Shown piece after piece: positions 5,866 through 6,056 of a stretch of DNA of 6,056 bases (positions are counted from its first letter, which is position 1; every line of letters starts with the position of its first letter). The stretch is taken from positions 1-6,056 of the forward strand of contig CAYSEF010000062.1 of the NCBI GenBank assembly GCA_964430105.1, given 5' to 3'. This stretch comes from UMGS1696 sp964430105 (lineage in GTDB: Bacteria; Bacillota; Clostridia; Oscillospirales; CAG-272). The notes under the pieces are model-generated. The model was not told the DNA's origin. It worked only from the letters and a program-made list of their open reading frames with translations, and did not search any database. Both the position numbers and the translations under genes were made by a program.

Positions 5866-6056
5866 ATGGCACGCTCAAAAATGATGAAGGTTCAAACTCC
5901 GGGTGAGGATAGTGCCTTTCGCATAGCATTATACGCTCGTGTATCAACGGATGCACAGGCGGAAGAAGGATATTCGATAGAGATTCAAAAAACAAAGCTG
6001 TTGGCGTATTCCAAAACATTGTCACTAAATCCGGATAAGCTTGAATATTATGTAGA
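5866..6056 (+). CDS. Serine recombinase (resolvase/invertase family), N-terminal part only
   Basis: Sixty-three codons plus two bases are present before the window ends, with no stop. Residues 20-27 read IALYARVS and are followed by TDAQAEEGYSIEIQ, the N-terminal catalytic signature of serine recombinases; Ser27 is the predicted nucleophile that attacks DNA, with Arg25 in the active site. The spacing to EEGYSIEIQ and the leader of about 19 residues resemble large serine recombinases of integrative elements and phages rather than short resolvases, but the defining C-terminal domains are off the edge. AGGGGG five bases before ATG 5866 is a good ribosome site. Such an enzyme integrates, excises or inverts DNA, so this is probably one end of a mobile element. 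Confidence 0.88.
   Translation, partial: MARSKMMKVQTPGEDSAFRIALYARVSTDAQAEEGYSIEIQKTKLLAYSKTLSLNPDKLEYYV

Noticed and set aside
5765..6025. 86-codon minus-strand ORF at the right end
   Set aside because: It is antisense to the serine recombinase signature and to the small ORF, and its translation resembles no known protein.

Overview
The window is about 6 kb of AT-rich DNA with short intergenic gaps, AAGGAG-type ribosome sites, consensus sigma-70/SigA-type promoters and U-tailed hairpin terminators. This points to a low-GC Gram-positive bacterium. The gene content (DUF212 divergent PAP2 protein, cytoplasmic GH43, stand-alone radical SAM/SPASM protein, serine recombinase) fits a gut or rumen clostridium such as a Ruminococcus relative; the lineage is inference only.

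Layout, left to right. Positions 1-107 form an almost perfect palindrome (51-base arms, 5-base centre) that begins at the first base of the window. It runs directly into a DRE-TIM metallolyase-type aldolase gene (109-1083, +). Next come exodeoxyribonuclease III (1139-1891, -), a 17-codon leader ORF abutting a radical SAM/SPASM gene (2026-2931, +), a cytoplasmic GH43-type glycosidase (3007-3897, -), an unrecognised eight-helix membrane protein (4120-5013, +) and a divergent PAP2 (DUF212) membrane protein (5038-5505, -). The right end holds a 53-codon small ORF (5674-5835, +) and the start of a serine recombinase gene (5866 to the edge, +), which probably marks the edge of a mobile element.

The six full-size genes alternate strictly in strand. 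Each convergent pair shares one hairpin between or over the stop codons that can work in both directions, and each divergent gap holds promoters. The genes therefore look like separate one-gene transcription units and form no evident pathway. The clearest promoters are a perfect TTGACA-17-TATAAT for the leader/radical SAM unit and TTGACA-17-TATACT for the glycosidase.

No complete new multi-gene system is visible. The points most worth a second look are the terminal palindrome (probably a fold-back artefact), the 17-residue ORF translated just ahead of the radical SAM enzyme, and the small ORF plus hairpin in front of the recombinase. No rRNA, tRNA, CRISPR array or insertion sequence was seen, and no gene-free stretch exceeds 300 bases.
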